Of a DNA stretch of 42,512 bases, positions 41,798-42,512 are shown piece after piece. Both the position numbers and the translations under genes were made by a program. The notes below the pieces were generated by a model. It worked only from the letters and a program-made list of their open reading frames with translations, did no database searches and was not told where the DNA came from. Source of the stretch: an uncultured Alphaproteobacteria bacterium (GTDB lineage Bacteria; Pseudomonadota; Alphaproteobacteria; Micropepsales; Micropepsaceae); the NCBI GenBank assembly GCA_903897605.1, contig CAIUCH010000012.1:1-42512 (forward strand), in the 5' to 3' direction. The stretch's first letter is position 1, and every line of letters starts with the position of its first letter.

Positions 41798-42237
41798 GCG
41801 GCGATCCTTTCAATCTCGCGCGTTTCATCGGGCCGCAGCAAGCGGCTTGGCCGCAGGTGCTCGCCGAGTTGGCGGCGGCCAAGAAGCGCAGCCATTGGAT
41901 CTGGTTCGTGTTCCCGCAGATCGCGGGCCTGGGATCCAGCCCGCGTTCGGTCCATTTCGCCATCACCTCGCGCGACGAGGCCCGCGCTTATCTCGCGCAT
42001 GAAATGCTGGGCGCTCACCTGATCGAAGCCACGCGGCTGATGCTCGCGATCCAAGGCCGCAGCGCCCTCGACATCCTCGGCGCGCCCGACGATCTCAAAT
42101 TCCAATCGTCGATGACCCTGTTCGACGCTGTTTCTCCGAACGACATTTTCGCCAAAGCTCTGGAAAAACATTTTGACGGCAACAGAAATGCGTTCACGCT
42201 GCAACAGTTGGTTTCCAGCGCGCCTCCTTCCATTTAG
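41794..42237 (+). CDS. DUF1810 family protein, apparent CTG start
   Basis: About 147 residues of the DUF1810 family, which I know only as conserved and uncharacterised. The family core K-K-R-S-H-W-I-W-F-V-F-P-Q, I-A-G-L-G-S-S, R-D-E-A-R-A-Y-L and L-K-F-Q-S-S-M-T-L-F is intact. The conserved N-terminal D-P-F-N-L-A-R-F is encoded upstream of the first GTG (41857), and no ATG, GTG or TTG is in frame before it. The best start is CTG at 41794, which overlaps the dehydrogenase stop as CTGA and follows GGAAAAGG by a normal spacing. If translation begins at GTG 41857, the first 21 family residues would be lost. Co-transcription with the dehydrogenase is likely. Confidence 0.8.
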   Translation: MSGDPFNLARFIGPQQAAWPQVLAELAAAKKRSHWIWFVFPQIAGLGSSPRSVHFAITSRDEARAYLAHEMLGAHLIEATRLMLAIQGRSALDILGAPDDLKFQSSMTLFDAVSPNDIFAKALEKHFDGNRNAFTLQQLVSSAPPSI

Positions 42238-42251
42238 CTGTCAAAGCTCGG

Positions 42252-42341
42252 ACGTGGCTTTCTTCCCCCGCATGGCGAAGCCATTGGCGGGGGGAGATGT
42301 CCGCTAGCGGGCCTGCCCGCGTGGCGGACAGATGGGGGAAA
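42252..42341. repeat. Palindromic dispersed repeat, copy B (downstream of rnpB)
   Basis: The reverse complement of copy A at 22449-22536, again two hairpins. One (42299-42329) pairs GTCCGC with GCGGAC around a GC-rich inner stem. The other (42262-42296) pairs CTTCCCCCGC with GCGGGGGGAG around ATGGC-GAA-GCCAT. Outer stems differ from copy A on both arms in a way that keeps pairing. It fills the gap between the DUF1810 stop and the 3' end of rnpB. Confidence 0.8.
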
Positions 42342-42349
42342 AGAAAATG

Positions 42350-42512
42350 TCAGACAGCCTGTAAGCCGGGTTCTGTCCATCACCGAAGTGACTGGATGAC
42401 CATTCCTCTGGGATGTGTGTCGCCACACACCTCACGCGACCGACCCGGACGGCGATGCGGAAAACATCACGTGCCGTCCCTATTTGGTCTTGCTCCCGGT
42501 GGGGCTTGCCTA
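42350..42512 (-). ncRNA. rnpB: RNase P RNA, 3' part only
   Basis: The catalytic RNA of RNase P, which trims tRNA 5' leaders. Read on the minus strand, the window edge begins inside the gene: AGACCAAATAGGGA (42461-42474 region), then GGGTCGG, CCCAGAGGAATGG and finally ACAGAACCCGGCTTAC, the highly conserved 3' segment of bacterial type A RNase P RNA. About 160 nt are present and the 5' part lies beyond 42512. The 3' end near 42350 is set from the conserved CCGGCTTAC segment and a following T-rich stretch. Confidence 0.93.

Overview
The window reads as a chromosomal segment of a GC-rich (roughly 63%) alphaproteobacterium. The evidence is a circularly permuted two-piece tmRNA gene, an alphaproteobacterial-type SspB beside fumC, a ribbon-helix-helix gene and a DUF4169 gene, and a complete dcw (division and cell wall) cluster followed by lpxC-bamD-recN-ligA. 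I cannot name the genus; a Rhizomicrobium/Micropepsaceae-like lineage is only a guess. There are no transposases, integrases, tRNAs or CRISPR arrays.

Left end (1-3.2 kb): an incomplete gene of unknown function and a phage-type GH24 lysozyme on the minus strand. Next comes permuted ssrA on the plus strand, encoding tag AANDNQMALAA once the tRNA-borne alanine is added. It is followed by two tandem terminator-like units, a convergent MFS exporter and a gene-free stretch of about 425 bp.

3.2-13.6 kb, mostly plus strand: sspB, fumC, an RHH_4 protein, a GST and a DUF4169 protein; malonyl-CoA synthetase (matB) convergent to them; then a chain uvrD - unknown cyclase-like gene - prmA - aminopeptidase P. 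The cyclase-like gene is AT-rich against its surroundings and joins both neighbours by exact ATGA overlaps. It is the best candidate for something undescribed here.

13.6-40.6 kb, almost all minus strand. In transcription order: mraZ, rsmH, ftsL, ftsI, murE, murF, mraY, murD, ftsW, murG, murC, murB, ddl, ftsQ, ftsA, ftsZ; then three intruding genes (GNAT, secreted amidase and, on the opposite strand, a secreted retropepsin-like protease); then lpxC, bamD, recN, ligA. Together the dcw genes make lipid II (MurB-F, Ddl, MraY, MurG) and the septal machine that polymerises it (FtsZ/A/Q/L/W/I). LpxC and BamD supply lipid A and outer-membrane protein assembly. Many junctions are 1-4 nt overlaps, so translational coupling is likely. 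Three TGGGA repeats at a 10-bp period in front of mraZ fit the MraZ operator, and four GANTC sites sit in front of ftsZ.

Right end (40.9-42.5 kb): an NAD-dependent beta-hydroxyacid dehydrogenase, a DUF1810 protein that appears to start at CTG, a second copy of a palindromic repeat also found downstream of ftsZ, and the 3' part of the RNase P RNA gene (rnpB) on the minus strand, cut by the window edge.
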